From: Virgisporangium aurantiacum
GTDB taxonomy: Bacteria > Actinomycetota > Actinomycetes > Mycobacteriales > Micromonosporaceae
NCBI RefSeq assembly: GCF_016863635.1
Contig: NZ_BOPG01000027.1
Location: 186,001-250,000, forward strand
Direction of reading: 5' to 3'
DNA length: 64,000 nucleotides
Under the pieces are notes generated by a model that saw only the letters and a list, made by a program, of their open reading frames with translations, had not been told where the DNA came from and searched no databases. The position numbers and the translations under genes were made by a program. This document shows positions 24,743 through 33,949 of the stretch, piece by piece; positions within the stretch are counted from its first letter, which is position 1, and every line of letters begins with the position of its first letter.

Positions 24743-25504
24743 ATGGCGACGCACTTCCTGGCCGACACCGCCGTCCTCACCGGACGGACCCTGCGCCACA
24801 TCACCCGCAGCATCGACACCATCATCACGACCGCGATCACGCCGATCGCCATGATGCTGATGTTCGTCTACGTCTTCGGCGGCGCGATCGACACCGGCCC
24901 GGTCTCCTACGTGAACTACATGCTGCCCGGCATCCTGCTCATCACCATCGCGTCGGGCGTCTCCTACACCGCGTTCCGGCTCTTCAACGACATCCGGGGC
25001 GGGATCTTCGAGCGGTTCCAGTCCATGCCGATCGCCCGGTCGGGCGCGCTGTGGGCGCACGTGCTGACCTCGCTGGTCGCCAACGTGATCTCGCTCGTGG
25101 TCGTCGTCGGGGTCGCCCTCGTCATGGGCTTCCGCTCCGGCGCCGGAGTGCTCGCCTGGCTGGCGGTCGCCGGCATCCTCGTCCTGTTCACGTTGGCGCT
25201 GACCTGGCTCGCCGTCATCCCGGGCCTGACCGCGAAGACGGTCGACGGCGCGAGCGCGTTCGCCTACCCGCTCATCTTCCTGCCGTTCATCAGCTCGGCC
25301 TTCGTGCCCACCGACACCATGCCCGGTCCGGTGCGCGCCTTCGCCGACCACCAGCCGGTGACGTCCATCGTCAACACGATCCGCGCCATGTTCACCCAGC
25401 AACCGGTGGGCACCGGCATCTGGACCGCGCTCGCATGGAGCGGCGGCATCCTCGTCGTCGCGTACGTCCTCGCCACCCTGGTCTACCGTCGGAAGATCTC
25501 CTGA
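24743..25504 (+). CDS. ABC-2 type (DrrB-like) exporter permease
   Basis: A 253-residue membrane protein with about six helices (for example IITTAITPIAMMLMFVYVFG, then NVISLVVVVGVALVMGF, then ILVLFTLALTWLAVIPGL). The ABC-2 signature region RGGIFERFQSMPIARSGALW follows the second helix, and the conserved FISSAFVPTDTMPGPVRAFA and HQPVT segments are present. It lies 9 bp after the ATPase gene. It forms the membrane part of a drug or metabolite exporter; the substrate is unknown. Confidence 0.93.
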   Translation: MATHFLADTAVLTGRTLRHITRSIDTIITTAITPIAMMLMFVYVFGGAIDTGPVSYVNYMLPGILLITIASGVSYTAFRLFNDIRGGIFERFQSMPIARSGALWAHVLTSLVANVISLVVVVGVALVMGFRSGAGVLAWLAVAGILVLFTLALTWLAVIPGLTAKTVDGASAFAYPLIFLPFISSAFVPTDTMPGPVRAFADHQPVTSIVNTIRAMFTQQPVGTGIWTALAWSGGILVVAYVLATLVYRRKIS

Positions 25505-25521
25505 GCCGGCAGGATCAGAGC

Positions 25522-26304
25522 ATGTTGACGATCAGCCAACTGGCGGCGTACGCGGGCGTCACGGTGCGCGCGGTGCGGCACTACCACCAGATCGGACTCC
25601 TGCCCGAGCCGGAGCGGGACGCGTCCGGCTACCGCCGGTACGGCGCGAAGGCGGTTGTGTCCCTGATCAAGGTCCGTACCCTCGCCAACGCCGGCGTGCC
25701 GCTGTCCCAGATCGGTCGCATGCTCCACGCCGACCCGGCGGCGTTCGCCGAAGCGATCCAGGCGATCGACAGCCACCTGCGCGAGGAGATCGAACGCCTG
25801 GAGACCAGCCGCAAGCAGATCGCCCAACTCGACGCCGGCGACAGCCTGGCGCTCCCACCGGAGGTGACCCACTACCTCGACCGCCTCCGGGAGATCGGCA
25901 TGTCCGAGCGGTTGGTGGAGGGCCAACGGGACGGCTGGATCCTGATCACGGCCCGCTGGCCCGACCGCGTCAGCGAATGGATCCCGGGAAAGCTCGCCGA
26001 GCTCGAAGACCCGCAGGCCGTCCGGCTCTACCGCCTGCTCTCCGACCTCGTCGACTCCGACCCGGACGAGCACGACCCGCGCCTGGAGGAGGTCGCCGAC
26101 CTCATGGCCGCCATGGCCCAGCGGGCGTACGACGCCGGCGAGGCCGACTACGGCGACGCGGCACAGGACGACCTGCCGTTCGAGCTTCTCGACGCGCTCG
26201 CCGTCGAGATCGACCCGCGGGCGCAACGGATGATGGACCTGATGCGCGAACGTGGCTGGGGCCGCTGGACCCGGCTGGACCGGCTGCCGGACGCACCCGA
26301 CTAG
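25522..26304 (+). CDS. MerR-family transcriptional regulator
   Basis: A 260-residue regulator. The N-terminal MerR winged helix (LTISQLAAYAGVTVRAVRHY, then HQIGLLPEPERDASGYRRYG) and dimerisation helix are followed by a 140-residue C-terminal effector domain. It is the last gene of the exporter operon, and the MerR-type dyad at 23924-23944 is its likely target, giving autoregulated induction by the exported compound. Its stop codon overlaps that of the convergent livF in the tetranucleotide CTAG. Confidence 0.92.
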   Translation: MLTISQLAAYAGVTVRAVRHYHQIGLLPEPERDASGYRRYGAKAVVSLIKVRTLANAGVPLSQIGRMLHADPAAFAEAIQAIDSHLREEIERLETSRKQIAQLDAGDSLALPPEVTHYLDRLREIGMSERLVEGQRDGWILITARWPDRVSEWIPGKLAELEDPQAVRLYRLLSDLVDSDPDEHDPRLEEVADLMAAMAQRAYDAGEADYGDAAQDDLPFELLDALAVEIDPRAQRMMDLMRERGWGRWTRLDRLPDAPD

Positions 26305-27005
26305 GTGGTGACGCCGAGGAGCCGGTGCGCGGTCTCCGGGTCGCGGCGGAAGGCCGGTGTGTCGGCCCGGTGTGCGACCGTTCCGCGGGCGATCACCGTG
26401 ATGGCGTCGGCGACGCGGAAGACGAGGTGCAGGTCGTGTTCGACCAGGATCACCGCCACCCCGGACCGCGTGACGGCGTCGATGGTCTCGCCGATGCGGT
26501 CGACGACGGCCGGTGCCAGGCCCTCGGACGGCTCGTCGAGCAGCACGACGCGCGGCCCGGTGATGAGGGCCCGGGCGATGGCGAGCATCTGCTGCTCGCC
26601 GCCCGAGAGGTGACCGGCGAGCTGGTGCCGGCGTTCGGCGAGGACCGGGAACAGGTCGTTCAGCCGCTCGACCGTCCACAGTGGACTCGTCCGGCGGCGA
26701 CCGGCGAGGACGAGGTGCTCCCGGACGGTGACGGTGGGCCAGATCCGGCGGCCCTGCGGGACGAGCGCGATCCCGGCCCGGGCGATCCGGTCGGGTCGCG
26801 CCCCGGCCAGGTCACGGTCGTCCAGCCGGACACTGCCCCGGGTCGGGCGCACCAGCCCCATCAGCGTGTTCAGCAACGTGGTCTTCCCGGCGCCGTTGCG
26901 CCCGAGGACGGCGAGCGTGCGGCCCGCCTCGACGTCGAGGTCGACGCCGTGCAGCACTTCGCCGTTGCGGTAGCCGGCGTGCAGGTCACGGACGCGTAGT
27001 GACAT
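26301..27005 (-). CDS. livF: Branched-chain/amide ABC transporter ATPase (LivF type)
   Basis: A 234-residue ATPase with Walker A LGRNGAGKTTLL, the signature LSGGEQQMLAIARALI and Walker B VVLLDEPSEGLAPAVVD, the DEPSEGLAP form typical of LivF. It is the last gene of a complete high-affinity amino-acid-type uptake operon. ATG at 27005 was chosen; a GTG two codons upstream is equally possible. It overlaps livG by about 20 bp. The symbol is given by family; the real substrate could be branched-chain amino acids, urea, amides or an aromatic acid. Confidence 0.92.
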   Translation of the reverse strand: MSLRVRDLHAGYRNGEVLHGVDLDVEAGRTLAVLGRNGAGKTTLLNTLMGLVRPTRGSVRLDDRDLAGARPDRIARAGIALVPQGRRIWPTVTVREHLVLAGRRRTSPLWTVERLNDLFPVLAERRHQLAGHLSGGEQQMLAIARALITGPRVVLLDEPSEGLAPAVVDRIGETIDAVTRSGVAVILVEHDLHLVFRVADAITVIARGTVAHRADTPAFRRDPETAHRLLGVTT

Positions 27006-27786
27006 GGTCACCTCCGGGCGACGGCTCGGTGATGAACAGGTCGGCCCGCCGGGCGGTGCCGAGGTAGGCGCGTTGCACGTCGGCGCTCGCGCGGACCTCG
27101 GCCGGCGTGCCGGACATCAGCACCTTTCCCAGGTGCAGCACGGTGACCACGGTCGCCAGTTCGAAGACCAGGTCGAGGTCGTGCTCGACGAAGACCACGG
27201 TGATGTCGTCGGGGAGGGCGCGCAGCAGGTCGAGCAGGCGCGCGGTGCCGGCGGTCGACATGCCGGCGGCGGGCTCGTCGAGCAGCAGCAGACGGGGTTC
27301 GGCGGCGAGGGCGACCGCGACCTCCAACTGGCGGCACTCCGCGTAGGACAGCGCGTCGGCCGGGTCGCCGGCGCGATCGGCAAGCCCCACCCGGGCGAGG
27401 AGTTCGTCGACGCGCGCCGCCCAGGCGGGTCGTCGGTGGGGGACGGGCAGCCACGGCCGGCCCCGGCGTCGCTGGACCGCGAGCGCGACGTTGTCGGCCA
27501 CGGTCTGGCTGCCGAACAGGCTGGACTGCTGGAACGTCTGACCGATCCCCAGCCAGGCCCGCCGGGCCTCGGGAGCGCGGGTGACGTCGACGTCGCCGAG
27601 GTGGATGCGCCCGCCGCTGACCGGAAGGCCACCGGCGACGAGCCGCAGCAGGGTGCTCTTGCCCGCGCCGTTGGGACCGATGAGCGCGTGCCGGGCGCCG
27701 CGGGCCACGCTCAGCGTGACGCCGTCGACGGCGCGCAGGGCGCCGAACTCGCGGCTCACGTCCTCACACCGCAGAACGTCGCTCAC
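26986..27786 (-). CDS. livG: Branched-chain/amide ABC transporter ATPase (LivG type)
   Basis: A 266-residue ATPase with Walker A IGPNGAGKSTLL. The signature is YAECRQLEVAVALA, in which the usual LSGG is altered to SYAE, as is common in LivG relatives of the urea and aromatic-acid transporters. Walker B is LLLLDEPAAGMS. The C-terminal tail ISTEP-like motif is present as FITEPSPGGD. GTG at 27786 gives the GTGA coupling seen elsewhere; an in-frame ATG at 27801 is the alternative. Confidence 0.9.
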   Translation of the reverse strand: MSDVLRCEDVSREFGALRAVDGVTLSVARGARHALIGPNGAGKSTLLRLVAGGLPVSGGRIHLGDVDVTRAPEARRAWLGIGQTFQQSSLFGSQTVADNVALAVQRRRGRPWLPVPHRRPAWAARVDELLARVGLADRAGDPADALSYAECRQLEVAVALAAEPRLLLLDEPAAGMSTAGTARLLDLLRALPDDITVVFVEHDLDLVFELATVVTVLHLGKVLMSGTPAEVRASADVQRAYLGTARRADLFITEPSPGGDHVTTRP

Positions 27787-28772
27787 CGCTTCGCCCGCCA
27801 TCGACGCGCCACCGGTAGCCCACGGATACCCGCCACCCCGCGGGGCATGGCGAACACCACGGCGATGAAGACGAGTCCCAGCACGAGCGGCCCGTGGCCG
27901 TCGAGGCTGGAACCGAGCGAGTCGCGGACCAGGATCACCAGGGCCGCGCCGACGCACGGACCCCAGAGCGTTCCACTGCCGCCGATGACGACGGCGAGCA
28001 ACGCCAACGCCGACGTGGTGAACCCGAGATCCGCCGGGGTGACCAGCCGCTGCTGCGCGGCGAGCAGACCACCGGCGAGACCGGCGACCGCGCCGGCCGC
28101 CACGAACGCGGCGTACTTGTACCGGGCGGGGTCGTAGCCGATGGACCGCATGCGCGGTTCGTTGTCGCGGATGCCGCGCAGCGTCGCCCCGAACGGGGAC
28201 GCCACGAGCGACCACAGCACGGCCACGCCGAGCAGGCAGCACGCCAGGACGTACCAGTGCAGGTACCCGACGTTGGTCAGGGCCTGCGAGCCGATCCGGA
28301 CGGCCGGAATGCCGTACAGACCGTTGGATCCGCCGGTCACCGGTTCCCAGCTCTCGGCGACCTGCTGGATGACCTCGGCCAGCGCCAGGGTGAGCATCAG
28401 GAAGTACACCCCGCTGGTCCGGACGGCGACCGACCCCGCCGCGGCCGCCGCCAGCGCACCCGCCACGACCGCGGCCAGCAGCGGCACCGGTGCGGCCGGC
28501 GTCAGGTGGATGGCGACCCATCCGGCGGCGTACGCGCCGACGCCGAAGTAGGCGGCATGCCCGAGCGACGGCAGCCCGGTGAAGCCGACGAGCAGGTCGA
28601 GGCTCGCCGCCAGCAGCGCGAAGACCAGCATCCGCGTCAGCGTGGTGGTCGCGTACGGGGCGAGAAAGAACGGCGCGGCGGCCAACGCGGTCACCGCCGC
28701 GATCGCCACGCCACCGGACCGCCATCCCAACCGGGCGTGCGTCGGCCGGTACGCGGGCGCGGTGATTGTCAT
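27783..28772 (-). CDS. livM: Branched-chain/amide ABC transporter permease (LivM type)
   Basis: A 329-residue permease with nine or ten hydrophobic helices. The LivM signature SLDLLVGFTGLPSLGHAAYF-GVGAYAAG lies near residue 60, and the EAA-like cytoplasmic loop LRGIRDNEPRMRSIGYDPAR lies near residue 205. The ATG overlaps the livH stop as ATGA. It forms the heterodimeric channel with LivH. Confidence 0.93.
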   Translation of the reverse strand: MTITAPAYRPTHARLGWRSGGVAIAAVTALAAAPFFLAPYATTTLTRMLVFALLAASLDLLVGFTGLPSLGHAAYFGVGAYAAGWVAIHLTPAAPVPLLAAVVAGALAAAAAGSVAVRTSGVYFLMLTLALAEVIQQVAESWEPVTGGSNGLYGIPAVRIGSQALTNVGYLHWYVLACCLLGVAVLWSLVASPFGATLRGIRDNEPRMRSIGYDPARYKYAAFVAAGAVAGLAGGLLAAQQRLVTPADLGFTTSALALLAVVIGGSGTLWGPCVGAALVILVRDSLGSSLDGHGPLVLGLVFIAVVFAMPRGVAGIRGLPVARRWRAKR

Positions 28773-29659
28773 GACCGGTGTCCGCTCGGGGCGGCGGCCA
28801 GGCCGCGCGGACGGACCACCAGCACCAGCGCGAGGACGCCGAACAACAGGAACGACGCCAGGTCGGACAGCACGATCCGACCCGTCGACTCGATCTGGCC
28901 GATCAGCAGCGCGGCCACCAGCGCCCCGCGCACCGATCCGAGCCCACCGACCACCACGACCAGCAGCGCGAGGATGAGCATCGTGCTGTCCAACCCCGGG
29001 CGGGCGTTGTAGATCGGGCTGCCGAGCACGCCGGCGGTCACGGCCAGGACCGACCCGGCGACGAACACCCCGGCGCGCACCCGGCGGACATCGATGCCGA
29101 CCGCGGCCACCATGTCGCGGTCGGCGACGCTCGCCCGCACCAACGCGCCCACCGGGGTCCGTTCGATCACCAGGTGGAGCGCGAGCGCCAGACCCGCGCC
29201 GACGCCGATGAGCGCCAGGCGGTAGGTGGGGTAGGCGTTGCCGACGACGGACACCGTGCCGTCCAGCCCGGGCGGCGGGTTCACCCCGCGGACGTCGTCA
29301 CCGAACGCGGCCGACAGCAGCTCGGCCCCGACCAGCGCCACGCCGAGCGTGAGCAGCGCCTGCTCGAGGTGGGTGCGGCCGGCCAGCGGCGCGGTCAGCA
29401 GCGACAGGCCACCACCGGCCAGCGCGCCGACCGCGGCCGCCACGGCGAGGGCGGCGAGCCAGCCGATCCAGGTGGGGCGGTCGCCGACGATCGACCAGGC
29501 CAGGTACGCCCCGGCGAGGAACAGCGCGCCGTGGGCGAGGTTCAGCACGTCCATCATGCCGAAGACCAGCGACAGCCCGATCGCCACGATGAACAGCAGC
29601 AGGCCGATCGCCACGCCGTTGAGCACCGCGATCAGCCCGACGTCGACCCAGTTCCCCAC
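28769..29659 (-). CDS. livH: Branched-chain/amide ABC transporter permease (LivH type)
   Basis: A 296-residue permease with about eight helices. The LivH signature GLSLVFGMMDVLNLAHGALF follows the first helix, and the conserved loop VRASVADRDMVAAVGIDVRR is present near residue 180. The GTG start lies 5 bp after the binding-protein stop. It pairs with LivM. Confidence 0.93.
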   Translation of the reverse strand: MGNWVDVGLIAVLNGVAIGLLLFIVAIGLSLVFGMMDVLNLAHGALFLAGAYLAWSIVGDRPTWIGWLAALAVAAAVGALAGGGLSLLTAPLAGRTHLEQALLTLGVALVGAELLSAAFGDDVRGVNPPPGLDGTVSVVGNAYPTYRLALIGVGAGLALALHLVIERTPVGALVRASVADRDMVAAVGIDVRRVRAGVFVAGSVLAVTAGVLGSPIYNARPGLDSTMLILALLVVVVGGLGSVRGALVAALLIGQIESTGRIVLSDLASFLLFGVLALVLVVRPRGLAAAPSGHRS

Positions 29660-29664
29660 GCTCC

Positions 29665-30876
29665 TCAGCCGGCCTGGCTCGACTCACCGAGGTCTTTCAC
29701 GACGGCGTTGACCAGAGCGGAGCCCTGCTTCTCCACCTTGCGGAGGTAGAACTTCTGGGTGGGTGACTGACCGGTGAACCGCCACGGACCCCGCGGGCTG
29801 TCGTCGACCGTGCCGACCGCGCCCATCGCCGACGCCAGCGCGTCGCCGCCAAGCCCGCTGGTGACGCGCAGGGCCCGGTTGAGCACGTTTGCCGCGTCCC
29901 ACGTCTGCACCGCGTAGACGGTGGGCGTGGCGTTGTACTTGCTCTGGTACGCGCCCCGGAACTCCTTGTTCGCGGCGTTGTCGAGCTCGGTGGTGTAGTG
30001 CAGTGACGTCTGCACCCCGACGGCGGCGTCGGCCTGTGCGGCCAGCACGCCGCCCTCGGTGAGGAAACCCGAGCCGTACAAGGGAATCTTGGCCGCGAGC
30101 CCGAACTGGGCGTACTGCTTGACGAACGTGACCGCCTCGGCCCCGGCGAAGAAGCAGTACGTCATCTGGGCGCCGGACGCCTGGATCTTGCTCAGCACCG
30201 GTTGGTAGTCCTGGGTCTTGCCGAACGCCGGCTTGTCCTCGCCGACCACGGTGCCACCCGCGGCCTTGAACGCGTTGATGAAGCCCGCGCTGGCCTCGGC
30301 GCCGGCCGCGTAGTCCGGTGCCACCGCGTACGCGGTGCGGCCCGGCCCGCCGAGGTGCGTTCCGAGCGGGGCGGACACCTGGGAGTTGGTGAACGAGGTA
30401 CGCCAGATGTAGGGACTGCGGGAGGCGCCCGTGATGGCGTTGGCGCCGGCGTTCGACACCACCAGCAGCTTCTTCGCCTCGGCCACCATGTCCTTGACCC
30501 CGAGCGCCGTCGCCGAGTTCACGATGCCCACCAGGATGTCGACCTGGTCGCTCTGCAGCAGCTTCTGCACCGCCGGCACGCCGGTCTGCGGCGTCTCGCC
30601 CTCGTCAGCGGTCACCGTCGTGACGGTGTAGTTGCCGAACTTGCCGCCGTGGCGTTCGAGCCACAGGTCCCAGGCGCGTTTCATGTCGCCGCCGAGCGGC
30701 GTGTACACCCCGGCCTGCGGAATCACCAGACCGACCTTGACCGGCCCGCCGTGTGACGTCGACTCCTCGGCGTCGTCGCCGCCCACGCTGCTGCCGCAGG
30801 CACTCATGGCGGCCGTGAACCCGGCCGCGCCGAGGACACCGAGGAGATGCCGCCGGCTCACCGATGACTCGGCCAT
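29665..30876 (-). CDS. Branched-chain-type substrate-binding lipoprotein
   Basis: A 403-residue extracytoplasmic binding protein (Peripla_BP_6/LivK type), first gene of the liv-like operon. The N-terminus has a twin-arginine-like SVSRRHLLGVLGAAGF stretch and the lipobox MSACGS near residue 27, so it is probably a Tat-exported lipoprotein. Typical LivK features follow: VGLVIPQAGVYTPLGGDMKR, then VDILVGIVNSAT, then AYAVAPDYAAGAE. The ATG at 30876 follows GGAGGATAG. The ligand is unknown. Confidence 0.93.
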   Translation of the reverse strand: MAESSVSRRHLLGVLGAAGFTAAMSACGSSVGGDDAEESTSHGGPVKVGLVIPQAGVYTPLGGDMKRAWDLWLERHGGKFGNYTVTTVTADEGETPQTGVPAVQKLLQSDQVDILVGIVNSATALGVKDMVAEAKKLLVVSNAGANAITGASRSPYIWRTSFTNSQVSAPLGTHLGGPGRTAYAVAPDYAAGAEASAGFINAFKAAGGTVVGEDKPAFGKTQDYQPVLSKIQASGAQMTYCFFAGAEAVTFVKQYAQFGLAAKIPLYGSGFLTEGGVLAAQADAAVGVQTSLHYTTELDNAANKEFRGAYQSKYNATPTVYAVQTWDAANVLNRALRVTSGLGGDALASAMGAVGTVDDSPRGPWRFTGQSPTQKFYLRKVEKQGSALVNAVVKDLGESSQAG

Positions 30877-30950
30877 CTCTATCCTCCACGTTCCAGTTGT
30901 GGGGCGATCGCGGAGATTCATCGACACGGGGTCAGCCTTGGTCGGGCCTC

Positions 30951-30980
30951 ATTGTCTACATGCGCGTGTCAGCCCGTCAA
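30951..30980 (-). promoter_or_regulatory. Candidate sigma-70-type promoter of the liv-like operon
   Basis: On the minus strand TTGACG (30980-30975) is followed after 18 bp by GACAAT (30956-30951), about 75 bp upstream of the binding-protein ATG. The -35 box matches five of six consensus positions and the -10 box four of six. The surrounding 30877-31039 region has no other recognised feature. Confidence 0.45.
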
Positions 30981-31039
30981 GCATTCATAGCATATTGATC
31001 GACGGATGGAGACGTCTGAATTCGGGGACACGACAACGG

Positions 31040-32863
31040 TTACGACACCGGTCGGGTCAGGTGCGCGATGAGGAACTCCGCGGCGTCGGAGCGGGCCCTG
31101 GTCTGGTTGGTGCGTTTGCCGAAGACATGGCCTTCGTCGGGGTAGATGTCGTAGCGGACCTCGACTCCACGGTCGCGGAGGCGTTGCACGATCTGGTCGC
31201 TCTCCTCGCGTGGCACTCGCATGTCGTTGGCGCCCTGGATGATGAACAGCGGTGCGGTGATCCGATCGGCGTGGGTGGTGGGGGATCGCGCGAGGAGGAA
31301 TTCGGCGTCGGTGTCGGGGTCGCCGACGAGGATGGCGACCTGGGTGCGCCAGCTGGGTGGTTGGGCGCGGCTGAAGGTGAGCAGGTTGGCGGGGCCGCAC
31401 CACGCGACGGCGGCGGCCCACCGGTGCTCGGGTAGTCGCGAGACGGCCGACAGCACGACGAAGCCACCGTAGGAGCGCCCGACGAGCCCGATCCGGTCGG
31501 GGTCGACCCAGGGTTGCTGTTTGAGGTGATCGACGACGGCGTCGAGGTCGTCGAGGTCGACTCCGCCCCAGTCGCGGTGGACGGCGGTCTGCCAGGCGAG
31601 GCCGTAGCCGAGTGAGCCGCGGATGTTCGGTGCGAGGACGGCCACGCCGTGGCTCACCAGGAATTGGAAGAGGCCGTCGTTGGAGTAGTCCGGCCGCTCC
31701 TGGACCGGTGGGCCGCCGTGGACGGCCACCACGACACCCACCGGTTCGGTGGTGCGCGGGCGGTACAGGAACGCGGGAACGGTGTGGCCATCCGGCGCCG
31801 GTATGTAGATCGCTTCCGGTTCCACGAACGTGGCCGGGTCTGCGGCCGGCCGGGCGTCGGTGAGCCAGCGGGTGGTGCCGGTGTGGCGATCGACGACGAG
31901 GACGTTGGTCGGACGGGTCGGCGTGGCCATCAGCATGATGATGGTGCTGCCGTCCGTGGACAGGGTCAGTTTCTGCGCGGCGCCGTCCGGCAGGGTGGGC
32001 GTCGGAAGATCGGATCCGGTGGTCAGGTCGCGGAGGCGCAGGTGTGATGCGCCGTCGGCGTTGACCAGCCACGCCAGGATGTGGCCGTCGCCGGAGAGGG
32101 CGACGTCTTCCACGTCCCAGGGTGGTGTGTCGAGCCAGGTCAGCGCGCCGGTGGTGGCGTCGAGAACCGCGAGTCCGGTCGCGTCGCTGCCGGCGCTGGT
32201 CAGCACGAGGACCCCGGACCCGTCCGGCAGCCACGGACCGGGCAGGTAGGCCGCGGTGTCCCCGGCCGGCGTGAGGCGCGTGAGGTGGCCGTCGTTCAGC
32301 GACAGCACCGAGATGACCTGGTCGGTCGTCGCGCCGCGCAGGTCGATGACGGTCAGGCGGGTTCCGTCGGGTGACCAGTGACCGGCGTAGACCCGGCCGC
32401 CGCCGGCGTAGACCCGGCGGACCTCGCCGGTTGGCAGGTCGCGGACGAGGACGTCCTGATCGGTGGGTGTGCGGTCGGCGCCGGCGTAGGCGAGGAGCCT
32501 TCCGTCGGGGGAGAACGGAGCTCCGAAGGCGGGCCGGAAGGTGACGTCGGGCGAATGGGTCAGTGCCGTGGTATCCCCGGTGTCGGCGTCGACGAGGTAG
32601 AGCTGGTGGTGTTCGTTGCCGTCGGTGTCGGCGTTGTAGAACAGCGAACGCCCGTCCGGATGCCATGCCACGTGCCACGCCGATTCGCCGAGGTCGCGGG
32701 TGAGGTGACGCGGCGGGCCGCCGTCGAGCGACTGGACGGCGACATGGAACTGCCCCTGCGCGTCGTCGATGTACGCCAACCGGGTGCCGTCCGGCGACAG
32801 CGCGAGCGCCGGCCGGAACCGGACGGTGGGCTCGAAGTCACGGTACTCAGCCATGCTGCGCAT
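31040..32863 (-). CDS. S9 family prolyl oligopeptidase/acylaminoacyl peptidase
   Basis: A 607-residue serine peptidase. The N-terminal 340 residues form a beta-propeller with repeated SPDG and HPDG blades. The C-terminal alpha/beta hydrolase domain has Ser464 in VGRSYGGFVV, Asp547 in GANDMRVP and His579 in DEGHVFGKR. No signal peptide is present, so it is cytoplasmic and degrades small peptides or acylated peptides. Two ATGs nine bases apart are possible starts (32863 or 32854). It stands alone on the minus strand. Confidence 0.93.
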   Translation of the reverse strand: MRSMAEYRDFEPTVRFRPALALSPDGTRLAYIDDAQGQFHVAVQSLDGGPPRHLTRDLGESAWHVAWHPDGRSLFYNADTDGNEHHQLYLVDADTGDTTALTHSPDVTFRPAFGAPFSPDGRLLAYAGADRTPTDQDVLVRDLPTGEVRRVYAGGGRVYAGHWSPDGTRLTVIDLRGATTDQVISVLSLNDGHLTRLTPAGDTAAYLPGPWLPDGSGVLVLTSAGSDATGLAVLDATTGALTWLDTPPWDVEDVALSGDGHILAWLVNADGASHLRLRDLTTGSDLPTPTLPDGAAQKLTLSTDGSTIIMLMATPTRPTNVLVVDRHTGTTRWLTDARPAADPATFVEPEAIYIPAPDGHTVPAFLYRPRTTEPVGVVVAVHGGPPVQERPDYSNDGLFQFLVSHGVAVLAPNIRGSLGYGLAWQTAVHRDWGGVDLDDLDAVVDHLKQQPWVDPDRIGLVGRSYGGFVVLSAVSRLPEHRWAAAVAWCGPANLLTFSRAQPPSWRTQVAILVGDPDTDAEFLLARSPTTHADRITAPLFIIQGANDMRVPREESDQIVQRLRDRGVEVRYDIYPDEGHVFGKRTNQTRARSDAAEFLIAHLTRPVS

Positions 32864-33004
32864 GCGAAGTCCAATTCGGGCAGGCTCGTCAGCGATTAAC
32901 GCCAGTGAATGTCGACCGATCGTGATCCTAGACTGAACCGACGACCTGTGAAGGTTCCGTGGATGGTCTGGACGGCTCGGTTCCGGTGATCGAGACTCGG
33001 GCCG

Positions 33005-33820
33005 GTGGACGGGCCATTGCGTGAGCCGGCGGGATGGCGTGCGTCGGCAGGTATCGGTCTGGGGCTCGGGTCACCGGTTGCCGTGACGGTGCTGCTGTTC
33101 GCGGGCGCGGTCGCCGAGGACACGTTCGCCGCGGTGATCGTGTGGATGCTTCTCGTGCCTCCGCTGGCCGCCAGCATGGCGGGGGCGACCGTGTTGACGA
33201 TCGATCGCCTGGGCTGGCCGCTCTGTCGTTGGTGGTGGGCGGTGGCCCTCGCGCCTGGGCTGGCGGCGGTGATGTTCGTCGGGACGCTTGTCGGCGGGCC
33301 GTACGGATCGACGCCGGAGCGGGCCGCCGGTTGGGCGACGGTTGCCGTTGCGATTTCGTGCGGTGTCGCCGTCGCTGCCGGTCGTCGGGTCTCGGTCTGG
33401 GTCCGGTTGGTGGCGGCGGTTGTGGCGGTGGGGGCGGCGCCGTCGATGGTGGGCTTCGACCACGCCTCGCAGCTTCGGTGGCGGGCGGCGGAGATGGCTG
33501 GGTTGCCGGCCGTCATGCCGGTGATCTCCGGCTATCGACCGGTGGCGGTGCGGTCAGACGTGAGTGCGTTGCAGGTTGACATGGCGGGCCCGGTCCGGCT
33601 TGTCGTGTGGATCGACCATTGCGTTGGCGGTTGCGTGGCTCGTGACGTGACCGCGGTCGGAACCCGGATCTTCGTGGCCGGCGGCTACGAACTGACGGTC
33701 TTCCAGGCCAACGGTGCCATCGACGTGCTGACCACGCTGCCCGGTATCGACGTGCGCGCCACGTCGCACCGTGAACTGGCTCGCCTGCCGCAGGCACCAA
33801 GCTACCGCTCGTACGACTGA
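33005..33820 (+). CDS. Membrane protein of unknown function
   Basis: A 271-residue protein with four hydrophobic helices in the first 155 residues (VAVTVLLFAGAVAEDTFAAV, then MLLVPPLAASMAGATVL, then WAVALAPGLAAVMFVGTLVG, then VWVRLVAAVVAVGAAPS). A soluble C-terminal domain of about 110 residues follows, mostly beta strands (VRLVVWIDHCVGGCVARDVT, then GYELTVFQAN). The paired cysteines in DHCVGGCVA could form a disulfide outside the membrane. The start is GTG. No family is recognised and no operon partner is apparent. Confidence 0.7.
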   Translation: MDGPLREPAGWRASAGIGLGLGSPVAVTVLLFAGAVAEDTFAAVIVWMLLVPPLAASMAGATVLTIDRLGWPLCRWWWAVALAPGLAAVMFVGTLVGGPYGSTPERAAGWATVAVAISCGVAVAAGRRVSVWVRLVAAVVAVGAAPSMVGFDHASQLRWRAAEMAGLPAVMPVISGYRPVAVRSDVSALQVDMAGPVRLVVWIDHCVGGCVARDVTAVGTRIFVAGGYELTVFQANGAIDVLTTLPGIDVRATSHRELARLPQAPSYRSYD

Positions 33821-33949
33821 GCAATGTGCCATGACGTGGACGAGGTAGATCACGGCGGGTCTGGTTGGGCGTCATCCGCAAATCCCTTGACTTCCCAGTG
33901 CCGATCGATTGCTGTGGATAGTGATCAATGTCGATCATTGGGAGGCGTC

